A DNA stretch of 64,000 nucleotides from Bacteroidota bacterium (GTDB lineage: Bacteria > Bacteroidota > Bacteroidia > Bacteroidales > Porphyromonadaceae). Both the position numbers and the translations under genes were made by a program. The stretch covers positions 31,243 to 95,242 of the forward strand of contig JAEWWU010000016.1 in assembly GCA_023396255.1 (NCBI GenBank), written 5' to 3'. The notes beneath the pieces are model-generated. The model was not told the origin of the DNA and made no database searches. It saw only the letters and a program-made list of their open reading frames with translations. Positions 34,377 to 43,266 of the stretch are shown here, in pieces (the stretch's first letter is position 1; every line of letters starts with the position of its first letter).

Positions 34377-36527
34377 ATGAAAACATTACAACGCTTTTTT
34401 ATGAGCCTTATCGCAATTCTTACGATTCTCCCGCTGTATGCCACTGTTTCGGGAAATGGCTATTACACCCGACAAATATCATCAGATGGAACCACCGCTA
34501 AACTCTACTGTACCAAGTTATCTAATGGCAACTTACAGCTCACCGGAATTGCGTTTACCAATAAACCGGCCAATGGGGTAACTATCACCATTCCTGAAAA
34601 AATCGATGAAATGATCATAGAAGTCATTGGGAATGACATCACTACCGGTACTGTTAATAAAAGTGTGCAAACACATATGATTGATTGATTGGGTAAACCG
34701 CCCAGATAGCTACAAACTTTCACTTCCGGGAACAGCTTCCAAAATCTTAACCTTTGCATTCTCAGAACAAGGGACAGATATTAACGGTGTTGATAACAAC
34801 ACCTCACTAACGGAAATAACAATTAGAACGGCTGCCACGCCTCAACTTACAATAGAGGCTTTTGCGTTCTACAAATCCAAGAATCTTTCAACTATTACAT
34901 TTGAGGACAATAGTGTCAAAACGATTGGTTATTTCGGTTTTGGGAGTTGTCCCATCACAAAAATATCAGCTCTCCCAAAAGGTATCGAAACCATTGAAGG
35001 CTATGCTTTTAACAATATCTGCGTAGAACAAGATCTTATATTACCATCTTCGCTAAAATACACAGGGAACAATGTATTCTCTTCTCCCGGAGGAGATCAA
35101 GAGTATGGTTGGTTTTTCCACAACGAAATCGTAATTCCTGAAAGCACTGTATGTATTGGTAGTTACTTATTCTGCGGCTGTCGTAGAATGCACGAGAGCG
35201 TCGTCATCCCAGAAGGTGTCAAAGAAATACAAGCCGCAGCTTTTGCAAATACTTTGATTAAACACCTCTATATTCCATCTACAGTAGAAACTATTCTCGC
35301 AACGGCTTTTGGTAATATGCCGATACTAGAAACCGTAACATTCAAAGCCAATAATAACCTCAAAACTATTGGAAAGGGTATTTTCAAATTGGATAAGAAT
35401 CTTCGCTACGTGGATATGAGCAAGGTAGCAAGTCCTCATCTTAATTGGGCTGATAATACGGTAACCCGGACCGATGATATTTTCGCAGGAGCTTATCCCT
35501 ACACTATCATTTATCTTCCGCAATCAATTACCTCTCCTAATGTTGTAAAGAGTGGTGAAGAAAACTTTATTCAAAATGTTGGCAGTGCTTGGGTATGCAA
35601 TAAATTTTCTGTCTATGATTATCACAAAGACTATGACCCCGCCTATTTCGAACTAAAATCTCCGTGGCAAAATCCTGCGTATTCTATTGAAAAACGAATG
35701 ACTGAAGCAGAGAAAATGGCGTGGATCGATTACAAAAATGCACTGCCAACCCTACGAGGATGTGATTACGAACTTCCATTAGCATTCACTGCAACGGAAG
35801 CCGTCTTGTACCGCCAAATCTCCCCTTCCACAGATAATCTGCTCACCTTGTCATTGCCCTACAATGCAATGAAGCAGGATGGGTTACGCATCTATCGTCT
35901 TGTCTGCGAGATCAACCTCAAAGGTTCATTGAATAACAAGGGAGCTTGGTTTGTATCCCTCGACGACGAGCGAGTAATTCGCAATCTGCTTACACAACAA
36001 GAATTGGAGGGGAATATGACAGCCAACCATTCATATGTACTCAAAATAACAAATATGTCACAGCTCTCATCCATTACAATCAACGGAGCAACCTATTATG
36101 AATTATTCAAAACCCAAAATACTCCCGTTCCCCAAAAAACAGCCTATACTGTAGTAATGGCAACAAATACTCCCTCACCGTGGTGTTTCGTAGGGCATCC
36201 AATGAATATCAAGAATAGTGAAGCAACCTCCAACCAACTCTATGTACTTTCCGGGAAAACTTGGCATCCCGTAAAAGAGACCATTGGAGGCTATGTACAT
36301 CTTTCCGTGGAGCCTTGAAATTCATAGGCTCAAAAACTTCAACAAAAAATTTCCCCCAATTTACCGAAGATACGGATGGCTCCACTACCAGTATTCAAGG
36401 CACGACTTTAGAACCTAATCAAAAACAAATTTACTACACTATTGATGGTTGCCTTGCCGGAAGAGACTTCGATGAGCTCCCTTCTGGGTGCTACATCATT
36501 GAAGGGAAAAAGATTATTAAGCAGTAA
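34377..36527 (+). pseudogene. BspA-like leucine-rich repeat surface protein, two frameshifts
   Basis: Three consecutive frames make one protein. 34377-34688 encodes a signal peptide and first segment; 34681-36318 carries LRR_5 (BspA-like) repeats, e.g. TIEGYAFNNICVEQDLILPSSLKYTGNNVF and VKEIQAAAFANTLIKHLYIPSTVETI; then a third frame gives a C-terminus ending IDGCLAGRDFDELPSGCYIIEGKKIIKQ, typical of Bacteroidales secreted proteins. The first break lies exactly at a TGAT tandem repeat (34678-34691): removing one unit gives a continuous HMIDWVNRP reading. The second is a missing G at 36312/36313; restoring it gives SVEALKFIG. It is a pseudogene, a phase-variable gene, or an assembly error. Family members bind host or bacterial surfaces. 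Confidence 0.85.
34678..34691 (+). repeat. TGAT tetranucleotide repeat at the first frameshift
   Basis: TGATTGATTGATTG, 3.5 units. A change of one unit shifts the frame and would restore the BspA-like reading frame at this point. Confidence 0.8.
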
Positions 36528-36548
36528 TTCTTTTAACCGTGATAAAAG

Positions 36549-36601
36549 TTCCCTGCTAAAAAATATTTTCTTGGACAAAAGAAAAAATAGTAGGGAATTA
36601 T
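36549..36601 (+). repeat. Dispersed repeat, copy 2, with inverted ends
   Basis: The 32-base core is 36570-36601 (CTTGGAC, five bases, AAAAAATAGTAGGGAATTAT). Arms TTCCCTGCTA (36549-36558) and TAGTAGGGAA (36588-36597) are inverted repeats with one mismatch, so the unit could fold into a hairpin. It starts 21 bases after the end of the BspA-like pseudogene. Confidence 0.8.
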
Positions 36602-36686
36602 CAAAAAATAATTCCAACAGAATCTGCCTTTCATCCACATAACGAAGACGAGCCGCCAAGAAATTGGCTACATACCTAAATCACAT

Positions 36687-37298
36687 ATGAAATTAAGACT
36701 CAAAATATCACTTGTATTTGTTCTAATAACGAATTCTATATTCGCACAAAATGTCGTTAAGGTAACGAATAGCTATGGAAGCCGAAACCAAGAAATTCAA
36801 GACTTAATGGACTTTGAGAATATCTACGTTGAACAATTAAACTTTGAAAGTGAAAAGATCAACGGAAAGCACTATCAAGTAAGTCTTGAAGAATTCAAAG
36901 ATGGGAAGCTCACAGAGACCACCACTCTTTTCGATGGTTCAGAAGCCGATTGTCTGAAAATAGGCTCAAATCAAGACTCTTTGAAATTCTTTTTCAAGCT
37001 ACGTGATGGAAAGTTGAAAGTGTATATAAAAGGGAAGAAATTTGGAAGTAAAAAGTTTTATTTCAAACTATACGGTGATTCTGAAAGATATACATTGAAA
37101 GATTTTTTTGGGAGTAAACAAGAATTAAATATTGATTTACAGGGACAAAATGCTGTTTTTGCAATCATAACACCCACAATCCACGAGGATGGTATCGGTT
37201 CTTATTGTGAGGTTGTTCAATCAGAAATTACTCCAGAAAAATTAGGTGAGCATTTTAAAATTCCTCATTATTTTTTAATTAAGATTGCACTTAAATAA
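36687..37298 (+). CDS. Secreted protein of unknown function
   Basis: 203 residues. A clear signal peptide (LKISLVFVLITNSIFAQ) is followed by a mature part rich in Lys, Phe and Glu with alternating strands (KFFFKLRDGKLKVYIKGKKFGSKKFYFKLYGD), suggesting a beta-sandwich or barrel-like fold. No lipobox, no T9SS domain and no family that I recognise. AT content is higher than in neighbouring genes, which hints at accessory origin. It lies between repeat copy 2 and a strong terminator and appears to be a single-gene unit. No function is proposed. Confidence 0.7.
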   Translation: MKLRLKISLVFVLITNSIFAQNVVKVTNSYGSRNQEIQDLMDFENIYVEQLNFESEKINGKHYQVSLEEFKDGKLTETTTLFDGSEADCLKIGSNQDSLKFFFKLRDGKLKVYIKGKKFGSKKFYFKLYGDSERYTLKDFFGSKQELNIDLQGQNAVFAIITPTIHEDGIGSYCEVVQSEITPEKLGEHFKIPHYFLIKIALK

Positions 37299-37343
37299 AA
37301 GGGATAAGAAGTAGATAATTTCCCATATAAATGTTCGCATCTG

Positions 37344-37384
37344 AAGAGTTTGTTCCATTCCAACGGAACAAACTCTTTGCCTTT
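37344..37384 (+). terminator. Terminator after the unknown secreted protein
   Basis: Perfect 13-base stem AAGAGTTTGTTCC (37344-37356) / GGAACAAACTCTT (37365-37377) followed by TGCCTTTT. Confidence 0.8.
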
Positions 37385-37763
37385 TAGGCTACAGACCTTT
37401 TTATCAGACTTGTATCTTTTTCTGTATAGGATTTCCATAGATTTACGTGTACTAACGCAACAAAACGTCTGTCAATAGGAACAATAAATAGGTCTAAAAG
37501 GAGTGAGTATGAGTTTTTCGCGTATGAATTAAAAGTGTTGGTAAAGATGCTGGTTACATAATTTTTAAGGGTATATAGATTCGCCTCACCGGAATAATAT
37601 GTCCAAAAAGTTGGGCAACCAAGGGGATATTTTTCAATACCCTTTTGCTTATCGGACACAACAAACAATTGGAAAAAAAACCGTAACTTAGCGCATTGAA
37701 GCAGGTGCCTAAAACTAATTTTAGGAGGTGTTCCTTCTTTGTAAACAGAGGACATAAAATAAT
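37385..37763. other. Leader region of gyrA
   Basis: About 380 bases before gyrA. Near the gene, CCTAAAA (37708-37714) and TTTTAGG (37719-37725) can form a small hairpin whose right arm overlaps AGGAGGTG (37723-37730), a perfect Shine-Dalgarno-like sequence 33 bases before the ATG, too far for normal use. No convincing -33/-7 promoter pair was found. A minus-strand open frame across this stretch is not recognised as a gene. Confidence 0.4.
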
Positions 37764-40346
37764 ATGGAAGATCTATTAGATAGAATTATAAAAGTCGATA
37801 TAGAGCAAGAAATGAAGTCGGCCTATATAGACTATTCGATGTCTGTGATTGTTTCTCGTGCTTTACCGGATGTTAGAGACGGGCTTAAGCCGGTTCATCG
37901 TCGTGTACTGTATTGTATGAATGAATCCGGTAACACCCACAACAATGCAACTCGCAAATGCGCACGAGCCGTAGGGGATATAATGGGTAAATATCACCCA
38001 CACGGAGACTCTTCGGTCTACAACACATTGGTACGCTTGGCCCAACCTTGGAACTTACGCTATACAATGGTCGAAGGACAGGGAAACTTCGGCTCCATTG
38101 ATGGGGACTCTCCCGCAGCAATGCGTTATACAGAGTCTCGGTTGAGTGTTATTGCTCAAGAAATGTTGCGCGACATTGATAAAGAAACGGTAGACTTCCA
38201 AGACAATTTCGATGGCTCCACCCGTGAACCTCTTGTATTACCCACCCGCATCCCCAATCTATTGATCAACGGAGCAGCCGGGATTGCCGTAGGGATGGCA
38301 ACCAATATGGCTCCACATAACCTTTCCGAATGTTTGGACGGCTGTGTGGCGTACGTGGATGCACGGGGCGAAATAGAGGTAGAGGATCTTATGAAATATG
38401 TCAAGGCTCCGGACTTCCCAACCGGAGGATATATCTACGGATATGCCGGCGTAAAGGAAGCATTCACTACCGGCCGAGGACGTATTGTTATGAGAGCCAG
38501 AGCCGAGATAGAGGCAGAGGCCAATCGTGAGCGAATTATTGTTACGGAAATACCGTATCAAGTGAACAAGTCCGAGTTGGTGCAATCCATTGCTGCCTTA
38601 GTTAATGAAAAAAAGATTGATGGAATTTCGGATATTTCGGACGAATCGAATAAAGACGGGATTAGGATTGTAATTGAAGTAAAGCGTGATGCCAATGCTT
38701 CGGTTGTACTCAATCACCTCTACAACCTAACTTCTCTGCAAAGTTATTTTAGCGTTAATAATATCGCTCTAGTAGATGGGCGTCCGCAATTGCTCAACCT
38801 CAAAGATCTCATTGGTCAATTCATCAAACATCGTCACGAAATTGTTGTTCGCAGAGCTGAATATGAATTGCGCAAACACAAAGACCGGCTGCACATCTTG
38901 GAAGGACTGCGCATTGCATTGGATCACATTGACGAGGTAATTGCCATCATTCGAGGTTCTAAAGATACGGGAGAGGCTATTACCAAACTGATGGAAGCTT
39001 TCGATCTGACAGACATTCAAGCCCGTGCCATTGTAGAGATGCGATTGAGGCAACTCTCCCAGCTTGATGTCTCTAAGATTCAAGATGAATACGATGCCTT
39101 ATTGAAGCAAGTTGAATACTTGGAACGATTCCTAAGCGATGAAGATTTACGTATGGAAACGATCAAGGAGGAACTTCTCGAAATCAAGGCCAAGTACGGA
39201 GATGAGCGTCGCTCTGAAATAGTTTACGCTTCAGAAGAATTCAATCCGGAGGACTTTTATGCCGATGAAGAGATGGTTATCACCCTCTCTCACTTGGGGT
39301 ACATCAAACGTACTCCTTTGAACGAGTTTCGCACCCAAGCACGTGGCGGTGTAGGTGCCAAGGGAGCCGATTCACGAGACGAAGACTTTGTAGAATATAT
39401 CTACTCTGCCTCGATGCACGCCACAATTATGCTCTTCACATCTGTCGGAAGATGCTATTGGTTGCGTGTTTATGAAATACCGGAAGGTAGCAAAAACAGC
39501 AAAGGGCGTGCCATACAAAACCTACTCAACATAAACGAAGACAATCGCATCACCGCCTTTATCCGAATCAAAAATCTCACCACAGATACGGAATTTGTTA
39601 ATTCTCACTACTTGGTTTTTGCCACGGCACAGGGATTGGTTAAGAAAACTTTGTTAGCTGCCTATTCCCGTCCCCGTGCCAATGGGGTTCAAGCCATAAA
39701 CCTCAACGAGGGAGACAGCGTAGTTAGCGTAAGATTGACCAATGGTAATAGCGAACTGTTATTGGCCAATAGAAACGGTCGGGCCATTCGTTTTCCGGAA
39801 AACAAGGTTCGTGCTATGGGCCGAGTTGCCACAGGGGTACGAGGTATCACTTTGGACAACGACCCCAACGATGCAGTTGTTGGAATGATTTCCATCAAGC
39901 ATCGAGAGGATAACGAAAACATTCTTGTTGTAAGTGAAAAGGGGTATGGTAAGCGTTCCGAATTGGATGAATATCGCATCACCAATAGAGGAGGCAAAGG
40001 GGTTAAAACCATCAACGTAACAGAAAAAACTGGGAAACTGGTTGATTTCCGAGCCGTAACGGATGACAACGACATTATGATTATCAATAAGAGTGGCGTA
40101 GCCATTCGCCTCCACGTAGCCTCTCTAAGCATTATCGGAAGGGCCACACAAGGGGTTAAGTTGATAGACTTGGCTAAGCGAGACGATGAAATTGCATCCA
40201 TCTGTAGCGTTGCATCAGAAGAAAATGACTCCAATTTGGGAGAAGAAATGGAGAGTCTAACTTCCGATTTGGAGACTTCGGAGAAAAACTTTGATATTGA
40301 AAAGGGAGAGGAAAGTGCAGAACCGATTATTCCCGTAGAACAATAA
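37764..40346 (+). CDS. gyrA: DNA gyrase subunit A
   Basis: 860 residues. Cleaves and rejoins DNA as the A subunit of the A2B2 gyrase that introduces negative supercoils. The catalytic tyrosine is Tyr122 in AAMRYTESRL with Arg121. The quinolone region reads HPHGDSSVYNTLVRLAQ, with Ser83 and Asn87 in E. coli-like numbering. The C-terminal beta-pinwheel is present with several GGxG blades; the GyrA-box-like segment is QARGGVGAKG, which supports GyrA over ParC. The last ~40 residues form an acidic tail (EEMESLTSDLETSEKN...). gyrB is not in the window. Confidence 0.96.
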   Translation: MEDLLDRIIKVDIEQEMKSAYIDYSMSVIVSRALPDVRDGLKPVHRRVLYCMNESGNTHNNATRKCARAVGDIMGKYHPHGDSSVYNTLVRLAQPWNLRYTMVEGQGNFGSIDGDSPAAMRYTESRLSVIAQEMLRDIDKETVDFQDNFDGSTREPLVLPTRIPNLLINGAAGIAVGMATNMAPHNLSECLDGCVAYVDARGEIEVEDLMKYVKAPDFPTGGYIYGYAGVKEAFTTGRGRIVMRARAEIEAEANRERIIVTEIPYQVNKSELVQSIAALVNEKKIDGISDISDESNKDGIRIVIEVKRDANASVVLNHLYNLTSLQSYFSVNNIALVDGRPQLLNLKDLIGQFIKHRHEIVVRRAEYELRKHKDRLHILEGLRIALDHIDEVIAIIRGSKDTGEAITKLMEAFDLTDIQARAIVEMRLRQLSQLDVSKIQDEYDALLKQVEYLERFLSDEDLRMETIKEELLEIKAKYGDERRSEIVYASEEFNPEDFYADEEMVITLSHLGYIKRTPLNEFRTQARGGVGAKGADSRDEDFVEYIYSASMHATIMLFTSVGRCYWLRVYEIPEGSKNSKGRAIQNLLNINEDNRITAFIRIKNLTTDTEFVNSHYLVFATAQGLVKKTLLAAYSRPRANGVQAINLNEGDSVVSVRLTNGNSELLLANRNGRAIRFPENKVRAMGRVATGVRGITLDNDPNDAVVGMISIKHREDNENILVVSEKGYGKRSELDEYRITNRGGKGVKTINVTEKTGKLVDFRAVTDDNDIMIINKSGVAIRLHVASLSIIGRATQGVKLIDLAKRDDEIASICSVASEENDSNLGEEMESLTSDLETSEKNFDIEKGEESAEPIIPVEQ

Positions 40347-40416
40347 AATTCTAAATTTTTCGTTATTACTGCACAAAGAGTTTTTATATGGTTAATAAAT
40401 CAAATAAGAAAAATTG

Positions 40417-41604
40417 ATGAAACAGAACATTAAAGCACTCCTCACTGTTGCAATGACTTTATCCATTTTTGGTACGGCGATTGCACAAAAAGAGAACGTA
40501 AAAGGAGCAGAACGTATTGCCAATAGTAGTAAACCCAATTTTGTAGAAGCTCGTCAATTGGCCGCTGCTGCCTTGGAAAACGAAGAGACCAAAAACGATG
40601 TGAAAACGTGGTACGTGGCCGGATTCGTTGAAGAGCAGGAATTCACCAAGGAAAATCAAAAATTAGTAGAAAATAAAGAACAACCCGATCGGGAAGCTAT
40701 GAACAAGGCTCTTTTGAGTATGTTCGACTTCTACAACACCGTTTGTAAAATGGAAGAAGGAGCAAAGCCCAAGTATACCAAGAAAGTTGCTAAAGTATTT
40801 GAAGCTAACCTGCCCTACTTCATCAATGCCCTTGGCTATTATATGGAACAGAAGAATTACAAAGAGGCTCTTCGTGCAGCCGAGGACTTCCGAAGCATCA
40901 AGAAGATGCCGATGTTTGCCAATACCCCCACGGCAGCCTTAGACTCTAATGCTATGATGCTGAACTTTTTTGCCATCGTTGTTGCCTATCAAGACGGACA
41001 AAAGGAGAGAGCTATTGCTTATGCACAAGAAGCTAAAGATGTTCCTTATCGTCAAAATGAGGTATACCAGATTCTAACCCAAACACAACTCGAAACCGGC
41101 GATACGTTGGGATACATCAGCACGATGAAAGAAGGCTTGTCTCTCTTCCCAAAAGAGTCGTATTACACCCTCAACCTCATCAATCTTTATAGCGATTTGA
41201 AGAAGTACGATGAAGCTCGTCAATTCCTTTCTTTGGCAATAGAGAATGATACACAGAACCCTCAGTTATACGACGTTATGGGTCGTCTGTACGAAAATGA
41301 AGGTAATCCGACCGAAGCTCATAAGTGGTTCTTAAAGTCTATCGAGATTGACGAGAATTTTGCCGACGGTATTTACGATGTGGGTCGTTCTTTATTCAAT
41401 ATGGCAGCTGCGGCTACCGAGGCTGTTGTTAATAAAGAAACACAAGCTAAGTCCAAAGAACTTCTCAAACAGGCACTCCCCTACCTGGAAAAGGCTTATA
41501 CCCTTAAACCCGAGCAGGCTTACTACATCTTGGCAAATGTTCACTACAACTTGGGGAACAATGCTCGTTACGAAGAGATAATGAAACAACACGGAGGAGA
41601 ATAA
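40417..41604 (+). CDS. Periplasmic TPR-repeat protein
   Basis: 395 residues from ATG 40417 (a TTG just upstream is in frame). Signal peptide cut near GTAIAQ. The mature part is helical throughout: ALGYYMEQKNYKEALRAAEDF, then TPR units such as SYYTLNLINLYSDLKKYDEARQFLSLAIENDTQNPQLYDVMGRLYENEGNPTEAHKWFLKSIEID and a final ILANVHYNLGNNARYEEI. TPR proteins of this kind act as binding scaffolds; the partner is unknown. It starts 70 bases after gyrA, and a strong terminator follows. Confidence 0.85.
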   Translation: MKQNIKALLTVAMTLSIFGTAIAQKENVKGAERIANSSKPNFVEARQLAAAALENEETKNDVKTWYVAGFVEEQEFTKENQKLVENKEQPDREAMNKALLSMFDFYNTVCKMEEGAKPKYTKKVAKVFEANLPYFINALGYYMEQKNYKEALRAAEDFRSIKKMPMFANTPTAALDSNAMMLNFFAIVVAYQDGQKERAIAYAQEAKDVPYRQNEVYQILTQTQLETGDTLGYISTMKEGLSLFPKESYYTLNLINLYSDLKKYDEARQFLSLAIENDTQNPQLYDVMGRLYENEGNPTEAHKWFLKSIEIDENFADGIYDVGRSLFNMAAAATEAVVNKETQAKSKELLKQALPYLEKAYTLKPEQAYYILANVHYNLGNNARYEEIMKQHGGE

Positions 41605-41655
41605 ACCGCTCCTCGATTCTCTTGTCTTGGTACAAAAGGCGGGAGATAAAAAAAC

Positions 41656-41696
41656 AATAACCGCAGCTCTATTCAAGGGCTTGCGGTTATTTTTTG
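41656..41696 (+). terminator. Terminator after the TPR gene
   Basis: AATAACCGCA (41656-41665) / TGCGGTTATT (41682-41691), perfect, with a T run. Confidence 0.85.
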
Positions 41697-41728
41697 ATTA
41701 TCTGTTTTCTTCTTAACTTCGGCGTCCA

Positions 41729-42775
41729 ATGGAACCATCACGCACAGAAGAGTCGCAACAAAAATCGCTCATACTACTCCTCAACACGGGCAACCCCAAG
41801 TCCTCCAAAAAGAAGGATGTAGCCAAATTTCTAAAAGAATTTCTTATGGATAAACACGTTATATCCATACCGAAATTGTTCCGCTACGTCTTGGTCAAGG
41901 GTATTATTACACCTTGTCGGAAAAAGAAGTCTGCCAAAAGGTACCAAAGATTAGAGCACATTTGTCACAACACGATGCCACTATCTCACTATATGCAGGA
42001 GTTGGCACAACGACTACAAGAAAAGATAGGTAGGCCCGTTTTGGCTATTCCCCGATATGGTTTGGGAGAAGCAAATGACCTAAAAGAAAGGATTTTGACT
42101 TTGACCGCGGGAGAAGAGCCTTGTTCCATAACAGTGGTAGCACTTTTTCCCCAGTTCACCAGCAGTAGTGCTTATGCTGCTCTTAACTATATAATCCCCT
42201 TACTGAAAACGCTTTTTCCGAAAACAAAACTCAGACAAACTCCCCCCTACTATAATCATCCGCAATACATCGCAGCACTGGCTCAATCCATACAACCACT
42301 AAGCAGTAGCGGACATTATGTTTTTTCTTTTCACAGCATACCTCTATCCCATAGAAAAAAAGATGCACGGTTTCAAAGGGTATCCTACATAAAACAGTGC
42401 CAAACAACATACAAACTGCTTACAGAACGCCTTGGCTTGGCTCCGGAAAGGTGCAGTATGGCCTTTCAATCCAAAATGGGGCACCATCGATGGGAAAGTC
42501 CTTACACGGAAAAACTGGTCTTTGACCTTATTGCCAATGGAGAACGTTCTTTTGTTCTTATTGCGCCCGGTTTTTCTTGTGACTGCTTGGAAACAATCGA
42601 TGATCTAAACTATGTACTAAGAGGTAGAATGATGTCTGCCGGAGCCAAAGCCATACGCTATGTACCTGCACTGAATTCAAGTGCGTATGCAGTTGATTTT
42701 TTGGAACAATTGATTTCTGAAACGGAGAGAGCCAACGAGAAAGAGTCAGGTACATCCATAGCCGAACGGTGTTGA
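41729..42775 (+). CDS. hemH: Ferrochelatase
   Basis: 348 residues. Inserts ferrous iron into protoporphyrin IX, the last step of the protoporphyrin-dependent haem pathway, at the membrane face in the cytoplasm. N-terminus SLILLLNTGNPKSSKKKDVAKFLKEFLMD and SAKRYQRL are family marks. The metal-binding histidine is His202 in VFSFHSIPLSHRKKD, and the partner glutamate is in IAPGFSCDCLETIDDLNYVLRG. The SCDC pair is unusual (SxDC is common) but not disruptive. Other haem genes are not adjacent. Porphyromonads typically retain only late haem-synthesis genes, which agrees with a lone hemH. Confidence 0.93.
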   Translation: MEPSRTEESQQKSLILLLNTGNPKSSKKKDVAKFLKEFLMDKHVISIPKLFRYVLVKGIITPCRKKKSAKRYQRLEHICHNTMPLSHYMQELAQRLQEKIGRPVLAIPRYGLGEANDLKERILTLTAGEEPCSITVVALFPQFTSSSAYAALNYIIPLLKTLFPKTKLRQTPPYYNHPQYIAALAQSIQPLSSSGHYVFSFHSIPLSHRKKDARFQRVSYIKQCQTTYKLLTERLGLAPERCSMAFQSKMGHHRWESPYTEKLVFDLIANGERSFVLIAPGFSCDCLETIDDLNYVLRGRMMSAGAKAIRYVPALNSSAYAVDFLEQLISETERANEKESGTSIAERC

Positions 42776-42870
42776 AAAATAGGGTGATATCCCCCTTCTT
42801 TTGGGTAAAGTAAGGCTTTCCTCCTCCTCGCTCAATGAACAATTTCCCTTTAATGTTCCATAGTCTTGTA

Positions 42871-42900
42871 TTGCAGATTAGAAAAATTAGACTACCTTTG
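42871..42900 (+). promoter_or_regulatory. Promoter of tRNA-Cys
   Basis: TTG at 42871-42873, exactly 19 bases, then TACCTTTG at 42893-42900; the tRNA begins 30 bases on. Confidence 0.75.
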
Positions 42901-42929
42901 CAACACGTAAGAAGAAAAGCCACAAGAAT

Positions 42930-43000
42930 GGTTCGTTGGCCGAGTGGCTAGGCAACGGTCTGCAAAACCGTCTACGGCGGTTCGAATCCGCCACGAACCT
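42930..43000 (+). tRNA. tRNA-Cys (GCA)
   Basis: The 71-base cloverleaf has acceptor stem GGTTCGT / ACGAACC and anticodon arm ACGGT CTGCAAA ACCGT, giving anticodon GCA. The discriminator base at 43000 is T, as required for cysteine identity. CCA is not encoded. Confidence 0.97.
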
Positions 43001-43009
43001 CTCACAAAA

Positions 43010-43044
43010 AAACTCTGCCACCCTAAAGGGTGCAGAGTTTTTTT
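43010..43044 (+). terminator. Terminator after tRNA-Cys
   Basis: AAACTCTGC (43010-43018) pairs with GCAGAGTTT (43032-43040), with an inner CCC/GGG stem and TAAA loop; long T tail. Confidence 0.9.
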
Positions 43045-43205
43045 GTTATCTCCTTGTCCGAAGAAACGGAGTACCACTTGCCACTATCTCTCCCAAAAGT
43101 TTACCGAACGCTAACCCTTACCTGTCTTTTATGTGCGAGAAACCTCACATTCACGTATAGGCAAAGAAGCAGCAGAAAAAATCCTAGGAAGATGCACCTG
43201 CATTC

Positions 43206-43239
43206 AGTTTGGTCCATTGATATATGGATCATCCAAACT
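43206..43239 (-). terminator. Terminator-like stem-loop after the HAD/thioesterase gene
   Basis: AGTTTGG (43206-43212) with CCAAACT (43233-43239), plus an inner TCCAT / ATGGA stem. No T tail on the minus strand, so this may be an RNA 3' structure rather than a classical terminator. Confidence 0.4.
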
Positions 43240-43266
43240 CGCGACAACCGAGAGTGGTATATTTTT

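Noticed and set aside
37384..37755. 123-codon minus-strand frame between the unknown secreted protein and gyrA
   Set aside because: Its start is only eight bases from the gyrA ATG in the opposite direction, it covers the gyrA leader, and its composition matches no family I know. It is long for chance, so it is noted, but not supported as a gene.
37764..40346. Calling this gene parC instead of gyrA
   Set aside because: Length, a full pinwheel with a GyrA-box-like QARGGVG segment and the acidic tail fit GyrA.
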